Below are positions 10,855 to 22,830 of a stretch of DNA of 60,000 nucleotides, piece after piece. The DNA is taken from positions 19,643,385-19,703,384 of the forward strand of contig NC_088295.1 in NCBI RefSeq assembly GCF_032854445.1, given 5' to 3'. Below the pieces are notes generated by a model that ran no database searches, was not told where the DNA came from, and saw only the letters and a list, made by a program, of their open reading frames with translations. How positions within the stretch are numbered: position 1 is the stretch's first letter; each line of letters starts with the position of its first letter. This DNA comes from Liolophura sinensis (lineage: Eukaryota; Mollusca; Polyplacophora; Chitonida; Chitonidae). The position numbers and the translations under genes are program-made.

Positions 10855-12249
10855 ATCAGTGATTCCATAGAATTCCATCTAAACTGGTTCTGATGGAAAC
10901 AAAGCATGCTTACGCTTTGAAGGCACCAGAAATCTAGTCCGGCCCTGTGTTTATCTGTGTAATATACCATGCTAATATACCAGCCTGAATCTCAAACTTG
11001 CACAATCATGCTGTCTTCCTCATGGTCAGGATGTCGACAACCCAATCCAGTTACAAAGCGCATCCATTGTGGACCAACTGTACCAATATATGGGTACTTT
11101 AGGTTACAAAATCGGAACCAACCAAGCCCAAACCATCCGACAATATATACCAAGAGAAGAAAATGTATAACTCGAGCAATAATCCTTAAACCAAAAGTTA
11201 ACATCTATTGCCCTATGCATGGTATGATATGCCTATATTCAAATGGTATATATCGTCTACGTATATAGTAAGGATTAAGATTTTATACACACGAATGTGT
11301 TCTGGCTGGTTTTGGTGCTGAGCATTTCCCCTCATATAAAGAGTGGTTTTTGATTACATTATTCCGCGAAACTTGTAAGCAGTGTAGCTGAAACACGCAG
11401 GACTGCGAAAGGTAAATAGGCCTACACCGAAGCCGGGGAATACAAGTCTGTATTTGAGCCCTATGTGGGTGCACATGTATGCATTGTTTTTTTTGTTGTT
11501 GTTGTTTTTTTTTTTGTTGTTTTTTTTTTTTTGTCTAATTCCAAGCCCTGATTGATGAACGCAGTCCACGAGAAGGATTATTCTGACAAGCTAAGTGATG
11601 TAACCGATAATGGGCGAAAGACAAATTGTTTATTCAGCTGAAGAAACGGCATCCTTGATGGGTAAGAGATCGATATGAGCCTTAAGATTAAACCGTTACC
11701 ACTGCCGTAGTGTATCCATCTTGAATGGACGGTGTTGCATAGGCCTGTAGAACTGCTGCCGTTCCTTGTCGAATTGCTGCTATAGTCAGTTCAAATAGCA
11801 GAAAAATATCCAGGGTTGTTTGCAAGGCTGTTTTCTAAGGCAGTTATGGGCCAAGACACGGTACATTTTGTACACATTCTTTGGCAATATATTGCCATAT
11901 ACATAACATTTGATACATTTTAAGTATTTGCTTGTCAGATGAAGAAGATATAACGGGTACACCTAAGGGGCACACCAAATAATTTGATTAAATCTTGTAA
12001 GCATGACACTTTTGGCAAATTAAGAATATCAAATGTTTGACAACAAACGTTTTATGCAGATCCGCATAAGTATGAACTGAAGGTGCTGTTCAAGATTTAT
12101 AATTCATAATTTCATCAGTTAAAAGTTCTATTGTTTTTTTTTTTTCGTTTTTTTTTTGGTAAATATATACCTGTTACTGCAAGTCGCGTCCTTCGAGATA
12201 ACGAGTTACGACGGGACATGGTCTAAAAGCATTTACCGTAGATTTAGAC
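10855..12249. other. Non-coding DNA
   Basis: No gene is supported. A T/GTT-rich simple tract lies at 11486-11533, and further T runs lie at 12133-12157. Open frames around 10969-11268 lie on both strands and look random. Confidence 0.5.
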
Positions 12250-12475
12250 CTATTTATTTATTTCATCGTGGCATAAGGCCATGCAAACTCAACAATTTTT
12301 CAACTGTGCGATGGTGGTCAGTTTTATATGCCGAGATTTATTGCCACCGTGCAAGGCCCCACAAGCAGTAAGATCGAGAGAATGTACAAATTTTCTGCCC
12401 AAGACCGGGATTGAACCCATGACCCCTGTCTGCTTACAACTGAAGGACAAGTGCCTATGTATGTGGTTTACTTCG
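12250..12475 (-). mobile_element. tRNA-derived SINE
   Basis: On the minus strand the element has a B-box-like GGGTTCAATCCCGG (plus-strand CCGGGATTGAACCC at about 12404-12417) near its 5' end. A body of about 170 bp follows, then an ATTTATTTATTT-complement tail at the left edge (about 12249-12262). The plus-strand string ACTCAACAATTTTTCAAC at about 12286 matches the 3' domain of the 10059 and 10572 elements. The family is probably molluscan, and its name is not known to me. Confidence 0.6.
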
Positions 12476-13372
12476 TCGGTGAAAATGACACTGAATGTTT
12501 GAAGCTCAATCAGTCCGAACAAACACCGTACAGTTTCCATCTCTAACTATGAAAACTATGAGCTGAAAATGGAAATGGATTTTAATATTGAGAAGGTCAA
12601 TGATTCATTTTGGCCCATGTGTAGCCTATAAAGATACCTCATGTATATATAGTCTTTTAATGAAAGCGTTTAGGTCTAGTAGAAAATTTGCATGCTTTCA
12701 TTACAAATATATTTTGTAATCAGTCATTGTTTATTAATCATTATCCACGCAAAGTGTTTTTAAAGGGTGCTACTGTCACACTATATGACATGACTCATTT
12801 GATTAAGAGACCAGGGGCAACTTACTCAAAACGGTCGTAGGCTAAGTTGATTTTAATAACTATGACGGTTAAAAGCATATGTTGCCATGGTACGTAGTTA
12901 CATCTAATTTAAGCTAATCGTTTTGTGCAATAGATCCATGAAATACTGACAATATGCCTACTAGATCTTTTATGTCCCCGTAATTTGGACAATAATGGCG
13001 AAATAAACCATTGAAAACTGAGCACAACTCACCCAGATGATAATTGATTATTAGACATGGAAAATAAAGATATGAATAGCACGACTAGGGCCTAAGGGCA
13101 TAGAGCCAAATAATAAGAAATGTTCAAGACTGACAAGACCGTTCTGGCATCACCCAGCATAGGCCTAGGCCTACATGTAGGTGCGACACAACCAGAGATC
13201 CTGTCAATAGGCCTACATGCCCACATGGTTTTCAAACAAAAAAAATAAAAATAAAAGATTAAAAAATTTGTTTTGTTTTTTTCTGTTTACTGGGGTGTGA
13301 GGAAGGTGTTTAGAGAAAAGTTGCAATAGATATAGACATACATTTGAGTTTCCTCATATTTTAACTTTTCAG
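12476..13372. other. Region just upstream of the coding exon
   Basis: It holds no supported gene. Near 13159-13180 the sequence TAGGCCTAGGCCTACATGTA contains overlapping palindromes, and a second copy of TAGGCCTACATG lies at about 13208. A polypyrimidine-type stretch (TCATATTTTAACTTTTCAG) at about 13354-13372 is the acceptor of the exon that follows. A non-coding first exon should lie upstream, but I could not locate it. Confidence 0.5.
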
Positions 13373-13389
13373 AAGGATCAGCCAACCAA

Positions 13390-13559
13390 ATGGCCGAACG
13401 GAACCTGCGTGCGGGACGAAGGGAGAGAAGCGTGTCGCCATCACCTCACGGTAGGCGGGACAGGCGTGGAAAACGGCAAAGCAGGACACTCGTCATTAAA
13501 ACCCACACACTCGACAGCCTCGACTATGTGGCTCTTCCATACGACTTAAGGAACATTGG
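13390..13559 (+). CDS. N-terminal coding exon of an unidentified protein
   Basis: The acceptor CTTTTCAG ends at 13372, and a strong donor, GG|GTAAGT, follows 13559. The ATG at 13390 has G at +4. Upstream of it the same frame stays open to the exon edge, so an earlier start in a previous exon is not excluded. The 56 codons begin MAERNLRAGRRERSVSPSPH, an Arg-rich, probably disordered stretch with SP phosphorylation-type motifs. They continue with a better-ordered segment, TLVIKTHTLDSLDYVALPYD, then LRNI. The exon ends in phase 2 (GG), matching the exon at 35122. Codon use and CpG content differ from the flanking DNA. I do not recognise the family. It may be a scaffold-type or coiled-coil protein, judged only from the next exon. 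The existence of a coding exon is fairly secure; the function is unknown. Confidence 0.75.
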
Positions 13560-16500
13560 GTAAGTGTCAGGCGAAATTTCTTTAAGATCATATGCACATG
13601 AGTCCATTTATAAGTGTGAAAAGAAAGTCACCCGTGAGATCTCATTGTCGACATTAGTATCTCACAGGGGAGATTACTCCAAACGACTAAGTCATTTCAA
13701 TGGCAAAGTCTCCCGTTTTAGATGTAAATAGTTTTGAGACCGTTAGAGTAAAAGTTGCTGTGGTCGACTACCTCTAACTGACAAATTTTAACGCTTGCTA
13801 AAGTTTGGATCTTTAGAAGGACATTAGTTCAATTAAATTAAACGTTGGAGTCTATTGTCAACAAATGTCAGGCTACAATATGTACGGTAATGATATAGTT
13901 GAAAATGGATCCCAAAGTTTAATTTACAATAAATGAGTAGTCGGGGAGTTTCAAGTTCGACCTCTCGTTTTCCTGCTAAAAGTGAAAAAAGTCCCACTGT
14001 ATCAAGTGACTTGTCTGAACTGTTAGGCATCTTTTATTGACATTGTTTTACACTCATAAACGGTTTGTCCATAGCTTATCAATATAATTTTTTTGTGAAA
14101 AAAAACAAAAAAAAACAGCATGGTAAATATAGTCCAAAATATAGTAAGGTCACATTGTACATTTTGCCTGCAAACGCCCCCCTGCTTCCCCCCCCCCCCC
14201 CCTCCACACACACACACACACCACTACCACCACCACCCCACTCCACCCCACACCCCCCTTGACGCCAGAAGACACTAATCGCCTCAGCTGAAGGGGCAGG
14301 CTGTGCAGTGGTGTCGTACACCCACTGGAACGTGTTGTATATATTATACATATATTTGGCCAATGATAGTTTACCTGACATCACATTCAAGGCATGCTGA
14401 ATGCATTCTAGAACCAGACTGATTGTATGACAGAACATTTTTTACTTTGAGCGATTAAAGTGTTTTAAGTTGAAACTCACCTGTTAAACTTTTATACTCT
14501 CATGACATGAATTTAGTCTTAGCACCAGCAGCCTGCCAAGGTGGTCCGTCCGACCTTGTAGGCCCCCTCAGTGATATAGACTCTGCTCACAGCACCAGTG
14601 ATACTGAAACACACATCATCACTTCAGAACACCTTTCCATGCTAAGTGACACTTTCTTCATGGAAGATTCATCCAAGCAAAAGTATTTTCCGTCATTTTT
14701 TGTCAGCTCATCCTTAAAAAATTCTTTAAACTTGAAAACTTGAAGCTGAGCAGGGCATATTTTTGGAGGGATGGTTATTGCATCCAGTCAGCATAGGGTG
14801 ATGAAAATGTATTTAAGATTTTAAGGAGCTTGTAACAGTAGAATAGATTACCATAAAGTTGTACCCATACCTTATTCACACATGTACATGTAACTGCCAC
14901 ATTTTTGTATGTGATACATCTAGAACTTCAGATATAAAAGCAGACAAAAAATAATACAAAAGAAGAAAACCTCCTGTTATGCTCACATAAGTTGCCCAGA
15001 GAAATCTGGAGGATTTAGTTCTGCCCTGCCCAGCTGGTTATCATTGCAAACACCCACTGGGATGGCACCTATAGGTGTGAAAGCCACAGTTTGGAAATCA
15101 GCAAATTAATACGAGTCCATGCATGAATGATTTAATTTGACAAATTATCTATTTCACTTGGCCATTATCTTTGATGGCACCAGGTGTTGTGTCTTCTGTT
15201 TGGTTTGCCAGTATGTGCATGGTTGGCCTGTCATGAAAATATATGGTTAAAAAAGCTAAGTTGGTCTGGCCTTTGTTATTTGCAATTTTTGGCTTTTGTT
15301 TCAACTTTTTGATTTAATATTTCAACTTTTGGACGATGGGGCAGGTCTATATTCTCAGAATTTATTGTATCCGGTAATGACAATAACTGACCGAATTGTG
15401 TACATGTGGAACTGTGTGTTATGTTTTCATCTGGGCTGGTGCTTACACATGGTCTTCTCTTTCTGGTTTATCAGCATGGAGTTAGAATTTCATTGAGTAG
15501 ATGGCCTGCACTAAATGGACATTTATTTGTCTTTAATACACAGATTCCTAGGTGTTGCTCTGTTTGTACAATTTTGAGTAAAAAGATATTAACACAGATA
15601 CACAAGGATGCATATGAAGTGGGTACAAGTCTCTGGAGATTTCTCAAGAAAACTGTCAAAATTTTCTTTTTGTGTGAAATTAAAATTTGGACATAAGGCA
15701 AAATATTTAGGAAAAAATAGGTTGAAATTTCGACATAAGGAAGTCAAAATGTCAGCGTCAAAATTAAAGTACAGTATTTCAAGAAAAACAAGTTGAAAGT
15801 CTACAGTTCCCTCCATTTTTTTTTCACTGTGACACTATTATTAAATTGGCTTCCATAGTTTACATTTTAAATATAGGTGGATAATCATGTACTAGGGCTT
15901 AAAATTGTGGTTAAAAAAAGTGTATAAATTACAACTTCAAATACGGCCCACATACATGTACACATGTTAACACTGTAGTACTCTGACAGCATGGGACAGG
16001 AGTGATGGGCATAACAATTTTTGTTGATATAATTGAGTCCTATGAACAGTTAAGTGTCATGAACAGTGCTTGCTCATTTTTATCGTAGTCTCGCAAGTAT
16101 GTGCAGAACAACATAAAAGTACAGACTAGTATACTTTTCATTGCATGTAGCATAAAAGAAAATGCAGCTCCTGCAGTTCCAGGTAGGATAGTACAGAAGA
16201 TCTCTCTACTTCATTGTTTTCGACACCTGACCACTCCCTACTCCACCTGTGAATTTGTCTGTAAAAATGTCACTTAATTTGGGTGTTTTTATCGAAATGG
16301 TTTAAAAACAACAAAAATATTGTTACTTGAAGCACTTTGTAAATGACAAATCCACCAATCTTATCAGCCCTTGTATTGTATTTTGAGAACCATATCATCT
16401 GGTGCTATTGATTGCATGTGTACATTTAACTTCTTCATTTAACTTAAAATGGTGCGTATTAATTCCACTGTGAAATTCTAGTTTTTCTGTCTGATTTGAG

Positions 16501-17973
16501 TTATTATCAGATCTTAATACATTTAGATGTGCATGTCAAGCAGTTATCTACCTGACAATGGGTAGGTATTGTCAGTGTAGTTACAGACACTGGTATCATA
16601 ATTGTTGTCAACCTCTATATAGACATGTAAGAGATCTGCTGGCTTGTGGTGTTGGGTTACCTTTCTTAATCATATTCAGACAGGTGTAACATGACTTTAT
16701 TAGTGGGCCTTACAGGTTAGAGGCAATCATACTAGTGTTTACCTGGCATGGGTAATTTTCATGCAAAGCTGTATCTATAGGTGCACCTAGACAGGTGGAA
16801 TGCCAAATGAGTGTTGTGTAAATAGTTTTGTAGTCAGAGCAGGTAAGGTGTCAGAATCCTGGGGAGTACCCTTACATGAAGACAGGATGCCGCTGAAGCC
16901 ATTGATTCAGCTAGAATCAAGGCCATTTGTTGTGCCTGATCATCATGTCCTCATGTTAATGTGAGTAGTATCTGTCTTCTTGTGTGTTTGACTTCAGTGT
17001 ATATTTGTGTTGACATTAGGCTCTGTCTGTGTATACAACTGTCCATGTACAACAAGGCAAATCACACTCACCATTTAAACTCCATGTGTCAGCTTTTTTA
17101 GGCCTGGGCTAGTTTGTTAGTTGTAATAAAGAATGAACAGTGTGTATACATTATGTCATATTCAATGTATTCATGATTTAAAATGTAACAATAATATAAC
17201 AAATGAATGTATATGATGTGCATATCTCTCAAACACAATACTGTTGTTTGGGGACATTGAAAATACGTAGAAAATTAAAGAATTAAGAATTAATGTTCAT
17301 TAATTATTGTAAGTACTGAACATCTACACATAGATTTGTGCTTGTACATGTAATTTTTCCTGGCTGTACATGCTTAGTGTTCCGTTGTTAAACGTAAATT
17401 TACACATAGCAAAAGCATTAGTTCAAATTCCATCTAAAATTGTCCAAGTTTATTTTATGTCCATGTGTTTTTTGCACCCTGGAAACTTCAGCCTTGGTAG
17501 TCACTGTCCAACATATTTGCGGAGTACCAGCTGTCTGTATGTTTAGTAAATAACATATGTGATAGGGGTTTTAGACAGGAAGTATATAGTATTCAATAAT
17601 CTCAAGTTGAGATGTTGGCATGCATTTTTACTGTGCTGGTGAAGAGTGGATCGGAGCTGAGTCACCCACCTGAACCCACACATAATTAACACATGTGTAT
17701 GTGGACTTCCTCAGAGTAAATACTTCTGTTTTCACTGTGTACCTGAAGCTTTGTAATGTACATAGTGACAGCCCTATACGTGGGATATTAAGTGCAGGTA
17801 CAGTACAGCAAACATTAACATCAAACTTTATACATGTACACAATTGATATTATCTGAGCATGACATAATAGATGGACTGTATTGAAATGGTTTTATTTTA
17901 TATTTGAGCATAACATTAGCAAAGTCAAGGATGAAGGGTACAATCCAGGGTATGTACATGTATGTACACGTAC
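13560..17973. other. Start of the 21.6 kb intron
   Basis: No exon was found. A C-rich then CA/CCA-rich tract at about 14177-14258 makes the minus strand G-rich. From about 14 kb CpG is clearly rarer than upstream (about 11 in 15001-16500 by hand count). The short open frames at 14507-14743 and 15296-15816 have no splice support. Confidence 0.55.
14177..14258. repeat. C-rich / CA-rich low-complexity tract
   Basis: A run of C residues at about 14191-14204 is followed by (CA)n and CCACCACC-type sequence. The minus strand is G-rich and could form a quadruplex. The open frames across it are artefacts of low complexity. Confidence 0.9.
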
Positions 17974-19540
17974 ACCTGTGAATTGCTTGTGAGACGCTGA
18001 AAGCCATAGTATGTCAGTGGTTGGCTTGAGCTGCGCTTGTAGAATGAGTGTGAGATACTGAAAGCCAATATTATTTCAGTAGTTATGAGATACTGAAAGC
18101 CACTAGACTGTTAGTGGTTGTCCTGAGGTGCACGTGTGGAATGGGGAGATTCTGAGAGCCATGAGCCTGCAAGTGGTTGTCCTGAGGTGCACCTGTGGAA
18201 TGGTGAGATAATGAGAGCCATGAGCCTGCAAGTGGTTGTCCTGAGGTGCACGTGTGGAATGGGGAGATTCTGAGAGCCATGAGCCTGCAAGTGGTTGTCC
18301 TGAGGTGCACGTGTGGAATGGGGAGATTCTGAGAGCCATGAGCCTGCAAGTGGTTGTCCTGAGGTGCACCTGTGGAATGGTGAGATTCTGAGAGCCATGA
18401 ACCTGCAAGTGGTTGTCCTGAGGTGCACCTGTGGAATGGTGAGATTCTGAGAGCCATAAACCTGCAAGTGGTTGTCCTGAGGTGCATCTGTGGAATGGGA
18501 AGATTCTGAGAGCTGAGAGCCATGAGCCTACAGTTGGTTGTTCTGCAGTGCATCTGTGGAATGGGAAGATTCTGAGAGCTGAGAGCCATGAGCCTACAGT
18601 TGGTTGTCCTGCGGTACATCATTGGAATAGTGAGATACTGAGACCCATGAGCTGGCAAGTGGTTGTCCTGAGGTGCACGTGTGGAATGGGGAGATTCTGA
18701 GAGCCATGAGCCTACAAGTGGTTGTCCTGAGGTGAACTTGTGGAATAGTGAGATACTGAGACCCATGAGCCTACAAGTGGTTGTCCTGAGGTGCACGTGT
18801 GGAATGAGGAGATTCTGAGAGCCATGAGCCTACAAGTGGTTGTCCTGAGGTGAACTTGTGGAATGGGGAGATTCTGAGAGCCATGAGCCTACAAGTGGTT
18901 GTCCTGAGGTGCACGTGTGGAATGGGGAGATTCTGAGAGCCATGAGCCTACAAGTGGTTGTCCTGAGGTGAACTTGTGGAATAGTGAGATACTGAGACCC
19001 ATGAGCCTACAAGTGGTTGTCCAGAGTTGTACCTGTGGAATGGTGAGATACTGAGACCCATGAGCCTACAAGTGGTTGTCCTGAGTTGTACCTGTGGAAT
19101 GGGGAGATTCTGAGAGCCATGAGCCTACAAGTGGTTGTCCTCAGGTGAACTTGTGGAATGGGGAGATTCTGAGAGCCATGAGCCTACAAGTGGTTGTCCT
19201 GAGGTGAACTTGTGGAATAGTGAGATACTGAGACCCATGAGCCTACAAGTGGTTGTCCAGAGTTGTACCTGTGGAATGGTGAGATACTGAGACCCATGAG
19301 CCTACAAGTGGTTGTCCTGAGTTGCACCTGTGGAATGGTGAGATACTGAGACCCATGAGCTGGCAAGTGGTTGTCCGAGGTGCACCTGTGGAATGGTGAG
19401 ATTCTGACAGCCATGAACCTGCAAGAGGTTGTCCTGCGGTGCACTTGTGGAATGGTTGTGAGATGCTGAAAGCCACCAAACTGTCTGTGGTTGGCCTAAG
19501 AAGCACCTGTGGAATGGTTCTGTGATGCAGAAAGAATTGG
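17974..19540. repeat. 59-bp minisatellite, about 26 copies
   Basis: The typical unit is 59 bp. It starts GAGATTCTGAGAGCCATGAG, then CCTGCAAGTGGTTGTCCTGA, then GGTGCACGTGTGGAATGGG. Variants include GAGATACTGAGACCCATGAG and a longer form with a duplicated GAGAGCTGA at about 18509 and 18573. Units at both ends (17991-18110 and 19440-19540) are the most diverged, and central ones are nearly identical. The unit is not a multiple of three, so the long minus-strand open frames (up to 237 codons) cycle through the same repeat in three frames and are not genes. Confidence 0.95.
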
Positions 19541-20010
19541 TAGTGGATTAATAGAACAAGGAAACCTGCTGGAAATTTCGAAAATAATTTATTCCACAAA
19601 CATCTAGTTTATTCTAATTTGTATACATGCTACACATATTTATTTCATTTTATATATACATATAAACATGTAGGTGTAATTTCTGTACAATATTTACACA
19701 TCCTGCAGGGAAGTATCTGATTTTTTGCATTATTAATGTAAATGTCATGCTACCTTTGGTGGCTGTTCATTTTTCTGTAAAGCATTCTCTGTATAGGCCC
19801 ACGTTGTGGCCAGTCTCTGAAGAACTGGGTGAAAATGTAAGACTGTTCAAGCTTCTTGTCAACTGTGGGTTGATTATGATCTGAGCTAAGTGAGCTGGCA
19901 CCATACATCACCACTTGTATACACTTGGCCCACATGTATGTCAGCAAGTTACATGTATGTTCTGTATATAAAGTAGATATACATTTATGAGATGTGAGTA
20001 AATGTCAGCA
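19541..20010. other. Intronic spacer between two minisatellites
   Basis: AT-rich sequence with several ACATGTA-type words. Nothing else was seen. Confidence 0.5.
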
Positions 20011-20552
20011 GGTGACCTTTTGCCCCTAGACATACATGTAAACACAAAGTGAAAGGTGACATTTTGGCCATAGACATACATGTAAACACAAAGTGGAAGG
20101 TGACATTTTGGCCATAGACATACATGTACACACAAAGTGGAAGGTGACATTTTGGCCATAGACATAAATGTAAACACAAAGTGGAAGGTGACATTTTGGC
20201 CATAGACATACATGTAAACATAAAGTGGAAGGTGACATTTTGGCCATAGACATACATGTAAACACAAAGTGGAAGGTGACATTTTTGGCCATAGACATAC
20301 ATGTAAACATAAAGTGGAAGGTGACATTTTGGCCATAGACATACATGTAAACACAAAGTGAAAGGTGACATTTTGGCCATAGACATACATGTAAACACAA
20401 AGTGGAAGGTGACATTTTTGGCCATAGACATACATGTAAACATAAAGTGGAAGGTGACATTTTGGCCATAGACATACATGTAAACACAAAGTGGAAGGTA
20501 ACATTTTGGCCATAGACATACATGTAAACACAAAGTGGAAGGTGACATTTTA
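20011..20552. repeat. 44-bp minisatellite, about 12 copies
   Basis: The unit is 44 bp: AAGGTGACATTTTGGCCATA, then GACATACATGTAAACACAAA, then GTGG. GTGAC (or GTAAC) recurs at 20012, 20056, 20100 and so on up to 20542. Two units carry an extra T, giving 45 bp. Minor variants (AACATAAAG for AACACAAAG, GTGAAAGG for GTGGAAGG, TACACAC for TAAACAC) are spread among the units. The long minus-strand open frames in all three phases are products of the repeat. Confidence 0.95.
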
Positions 20553-22020
20553 AGCAGGCCGCCAATCTCAAGTGTACATGGCATGTATCAGTATAGTGAC
20601 TTTGAACAAAAGACCAATGAGATTAAATTCTATATTGTGTTGGGTACATGTATGTGCTCTAGAATGCATCTGGCAGTGGAACTGTATGTCTTAGGTGTAG
20701 CACTGTTGACAGTTGTGCAAAGTAGATGTACTTTTACATATTTACATGGGGAAGTGAGTCATACCCTAGTTGTCAGTATGCTTTCCTCTAATCGCACAAA
20801 AGGTGCAGGATTTGAGATGCAAGTTTAATCGAAGCCTTGGACTAGGAATTTTTTGGTTTCCCTGGCTTCATTGTTTGTGTGATGGATTGTGAAGTATAAC
20901 TTTTGTCGGACAAGACTTGCCTTCCACCTGTATGCTCATATGATGCTGTATAAAGTTGCTCCCCAACACATTGGGCATAGTATTTCAGTGAAATAATTAA
21001 GTAAGTTAAAATAAAAAAAGTAAAACAGCAATCGAAAAAACTACATTAATCTTACCACCATATCTTTGGTCCTATGTAAGATTTAATGATTGGATTGCTG
21101 TTGAAAAAGATAAACATTCTCTGGAATTTTTCACCAAATTATATGACAAAGATCATGTTGAAGGGTGGTAGTGGGGGATTACCCTTATAATGGACCCTGA
21201 GGTACACCACTGCCATTTGCCAGTTACCTGACAAGTAGCCTGATACAAAAGTGTAGCAAAATGACCAAGAGCTGGGTCTGATCCTGCAACTTCATTGTCA
21301 CTTATTAGCCAGAATGCTGTTGTTTGGTTTAGGGGCTGTGATAGAATGGGCAATGATGGAGCTGTTCCTGCTAAATAGGCCTCAGATGGTTATTATAGTC
21401 ATGTATAAATATTAGTGCTAGATTTATATTGAGGGCTCAGCAGGGTGTAGTGGAACCATGCTGATACTACATGTAAGTGTGAGGACTCTCTCCCTTTACT
21501 GTGACAACATTGATTGATATGATTGCTCAGTCTCCTGTCATGTAGGCCAATTAACACCTGCCTATTTACACCTGTGTAGCTAAATGTACGTCTAGCTAAT
21601 TTACAGACTCCGTCCCCAGGGTAAGACAAATTGCTCTGAAAGCTGAAATGATCAAACAATGGCTACAAGTTATGTATCACATATGTCAAAGAATGAGCAT
21701 TAAATAGTTTCTAATGGACACTTAAATTAGAAGGAGTTCATCCTTTCTAGGTACACTGCATGTTATACAAGTGTTAATGTACATGTATGCGAGATGAAGC
21801 CCATACAAGCATGTAGTCCTGTTTACTCACTTCAGGCAGATTATTACAGTGCTTAGCAGGATGCTAAATTTTCAATACTTTTTTTTCTCACATTTAATGT
21901 TTCAGCACGATGAAATAAGAAAAATGTGTCATGTTTGAATTACATGTTTGTACATTTGACCTTCAAATGTAAGAATTGTGTCGCAATTAAGTTACTCAAT
22001 AAACTGGTGCAGGGGTAGAA
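20553..22020. other. Intronic non-coding DNA
   Basis: No exon or named repeat was recognised. CpG is rare. Confidence 0.5.
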
Positions 22021-22830
22021 ATGTTTTTGAAAACCGTCTGTCGCAGATCTTTTTTTTGTACCTGTCACCTACAGGTATGTACCTGTCCCCATCAGTCTTT
22101 TATAAGTGTGTTCTGTGCTAGTGCTACTGATCTATATTGTCGCATTTTGCGAAAGTTATTTCAGTTTGGCAAAATTATTTCCTGTCAACATCGCCACCTT
22201 GGCAAGGTCATATCAATCTACCGTGTTATAAGAATGTTTGCTTTCAGTAGAATTTTCCTTTTTATTCAATATTCTGTCAGGACGGGGACTTCACAGTCAA
22301 TCGTCAAAACGAAACTTGCCTGCGGGGGTTTAATCTCTACTTGTGTACGCATGCGTGTCCCATTCAAACAACTGAGGAAATTTGTACCTGTGTCTTGAGT
22401 TGCTTCCCGTCTCCTGCGACAACACAAGTGCTTCTCCAGCGGGTAAATTTAGGAATGCAGTCCTAAAGCTGTACACTTTTGGCTGATAGGAAGAGGCTGG
22501 GACTATAAACATTAACTTCACATTTTATTATATATTATTTGACTGGTGTTTCATGCTGTATACAAGAAAATTTCATTTATGTGACGGTGGCCAGCAACTC
22601 GCACCGACTGCAACGGTGAGAAAATAATAAAACATGCGGGATCAAGTTTTGTGCTGATTGTCCTCTGGCTCAGGTTGACGGGCACTTGTTGACGCTGTTC
22701 ATTCTGGCAAATCTAGTTTTGCCATTGCTATCAAAGTGCGTTCTTCAACATTGAAGGTATGTATGGTCTCGAAATTAAAGGTGGAAATACGATAGGTTCG
22801 TCGACGCCATCCTTGTCCACTAAATCACGT
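22021..22830. promoter_or_regulatory. CpG-rich patch inside the intron
   Basis: This stretch has many more CpGs than the flanking intron, for example TCGCATTTTGCGAAAG at about 22140 and GGTTCGTCGACGCC at about 22796. A good 5' splice site, AAG|GTATGT, lies at about 22757, so an alternative first exon could end there. A degraded minus-strand SINE tail occupies 22525-22612. The 125-codon open frame at 22021-22398 has no recognisable domain and is not called. The region could instead be a young insertion. Confidence 0.3.
22525..22612 (-). mobile_element. Decayed SINE 3' end
   Basis: The run GACTGGTGTTTCATGCTGTA, then TACAAGAAAATTTCATTTAT, then GTGACGGTGGCCAGCA, follows the minus-strand 3' domain seen at 36333-36390 with scattered substitutions. 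The tRNA-related 5' half is absent. Confidence 0.5.

Noticed and set aside
18083-18796. 237-codon minus-strand open frame
   Set aside because: It lies wholly inside the 59-bp minisatellite. The same peptide repeats appear in all three minus-strand frames because the unit is not a multiple of three.
19941-20584. Three overlapping minus-strand open frames of 181-199 codons
   Set aside because: They are produced by the 44-bp minisatellite and cycle through the same three peptide phases.
22021-22398. 125-codon open frame
   Set aside because: No domain, signal or splice context; the peptide looks like random translation with many Cys, Phe and Arg residues.
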